DNA from: Blasia pusilla
Lineage: Eukaryota > Marchantiophyta > Marchantiopsida > Blasiales
DNA: 64,000 nucleotides
NCBI GenBank assembly: GCA_050084515.1
Contig: CM114274.1
Coordinates: forward strand, 310,001 to 374,000
Direction: 5' to 3'
The notes beneath the pieces are model-generated. The model was not told where the DNA came from and did not search any database. It saw only the letters and a list, made by a program, of their open reading frames with translations. Within the stretch, counting starts at the first letter, position 1; every line of letters starts with the position of its first letter. Position numbers and translations under genes: made by a program. Shown one piece after another: positions 63,451-64,000 of this stretch.

Positions 63451-64000
63451 TGAGAATGAGAATATTTAATTTATAGTGAATAGGAAACAGATACTCCTAA
63501 CAGATTTTTACTGACAAGATGAATTCGATGGGGGAGATTATCGACACAATGGATCCATTCTCAGAACACATTCAATTGTGTTGCAATATGTTACCGGATT
63601 TGGGAAGCAGAGGGTTGCGCATCACTTGGAATCCGTCGGAGTCCTGGTAACTCAGAAATTACCCGAAGCTTACCGAAGCTTGCAACCCGTCGGCATCGGA
63701 CGGGTTGCACGCTTCTGCTAAACATTGTGAAGCGAGCAACCCGTCGCTCTCCGACGACTTGCCGATACCGCTCCTTCTTGCTCAAGATGCCGGAGGCGCA
63801 AACCATCTGTTCTCGACGAGTTCGCGGGTGCCTCGCTTTTAGCCCAAAGACGGCGAGGGCGTGCAATCCGTCGCCGTCCAACGGGTTGCGCAAGGCGCGC
63901 GCTTGTGGTGCAGCCAGCCAGAGACTCCGACGCGACTTGCATGGGAAGCCATCGTTCCTAACCCTTGATGAGGGAAGCGCGTAACCGATCTCCGACGGAT
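63451..64000. promoter_or_regulatory. Divergent region with palindromes (E3, partial)
   Basis: After the microsatellite the region repeats the E1 intergenic sequence in the opposite orientation, with palindromes at about 63630-63645, 63680-63707 and 63734-63760 and decayed copies up to 63995. No coding sequence is visible. Confidence 0.6.

Larger units (their letters stand above)
59170..64000 (+). mobile_element. E3: MULE running out of the window
   Basis: The left terminus GAGGTGCGGTAAGAGG starts at 59170 inside the G3 3' LTR. The transposase (minus) and the start of the divergent region follow; the ParB-methyltransferase gene would lie beyond 64000. The left flank AGCAATCATT should contain the 9-bp duplication. 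Confidence 0.8.

Overview
The window is almost wholly transposable-element DNA from a plant-lineage (streptophyte) genome. I see no rRNA, tRNA, operon or confidently host-derived gene. The case for a streptophyte is Ty3/gypsy chromoviruses with an initiator-Met-type primer site, an Athila/Tat-like gypsy family with a tRNA-Asp-type primer site and an FLDD reverse transcriptase, and intron-bearing Mutator-like elements (MULEs). My low-confidence guess is a repeat-rich charophyte such as Chara.

The dominant entity is one family of very large MULEs, called E elements here. Two copies have both ends in the window: E1 (6995-29891) and E2 (39599-50869), each flanked by 9-bp target-site duplications. 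One end reads GAGGTGCGG, the other GGGGGCTGG, and both lead into purine-rich (GAGAGGA) tracts. Each E element carries two divergent, intron-containing genes. One encodes a MULE transposase with a C/C..HTH zinc-binding N-terminus, a DDE-type core and a SWIM finger. The other encodes a protein that reads as a ParB-like domain (IWDGNHRF) followed by a long linker and a beta-class amino-DNA-methyltransferase fold, whose catalytic DPPY-type motif has become DLPS. Partial copies are E0 (1-2117), E6 (2118-6231), E4 (31128-32690), E3 (59170-end) and a nested copy, E5, whose end lies at 17366.

Introns, 3' regions and the divergent intergenic region of E elements are full of a 27-bp palindrome (13-bp arm GCAACCCGTCGGA, one base, then the arm's reverse complement). 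It is absent from the gypsy elements. Paired changes in both arms preserve the palindrome, the copies form regular arrays (64-67 bp or about 35 bp apart), and they sit at several rearrangement breakpoints. A ParB-methyltransferase gene, a transposase and a palindromic site family travelling together is the main candidate for an undescribed system.

Layout: 1-6231, E0 inserted in E6. 6233-6994 and 29901-30612, two halves of an old gypsy integrase region split by E1. E1 holds a complete chromovirus G1 (7392-14782) and the remains of E5. 30613-33410, an LTR fragment, E4 and a gypsy protease/gag remnant. 33411-35081, non-coding. 35082-38114, chromovirus G2 pol. 38115-59169, gypsy G3, split by E2 (which itself holds a G3-family solo LTR) and ended by E3. 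Most coding regions carry frameshifts, so nearly all are annotated as pseudogenes; some indels could be assembly errors.
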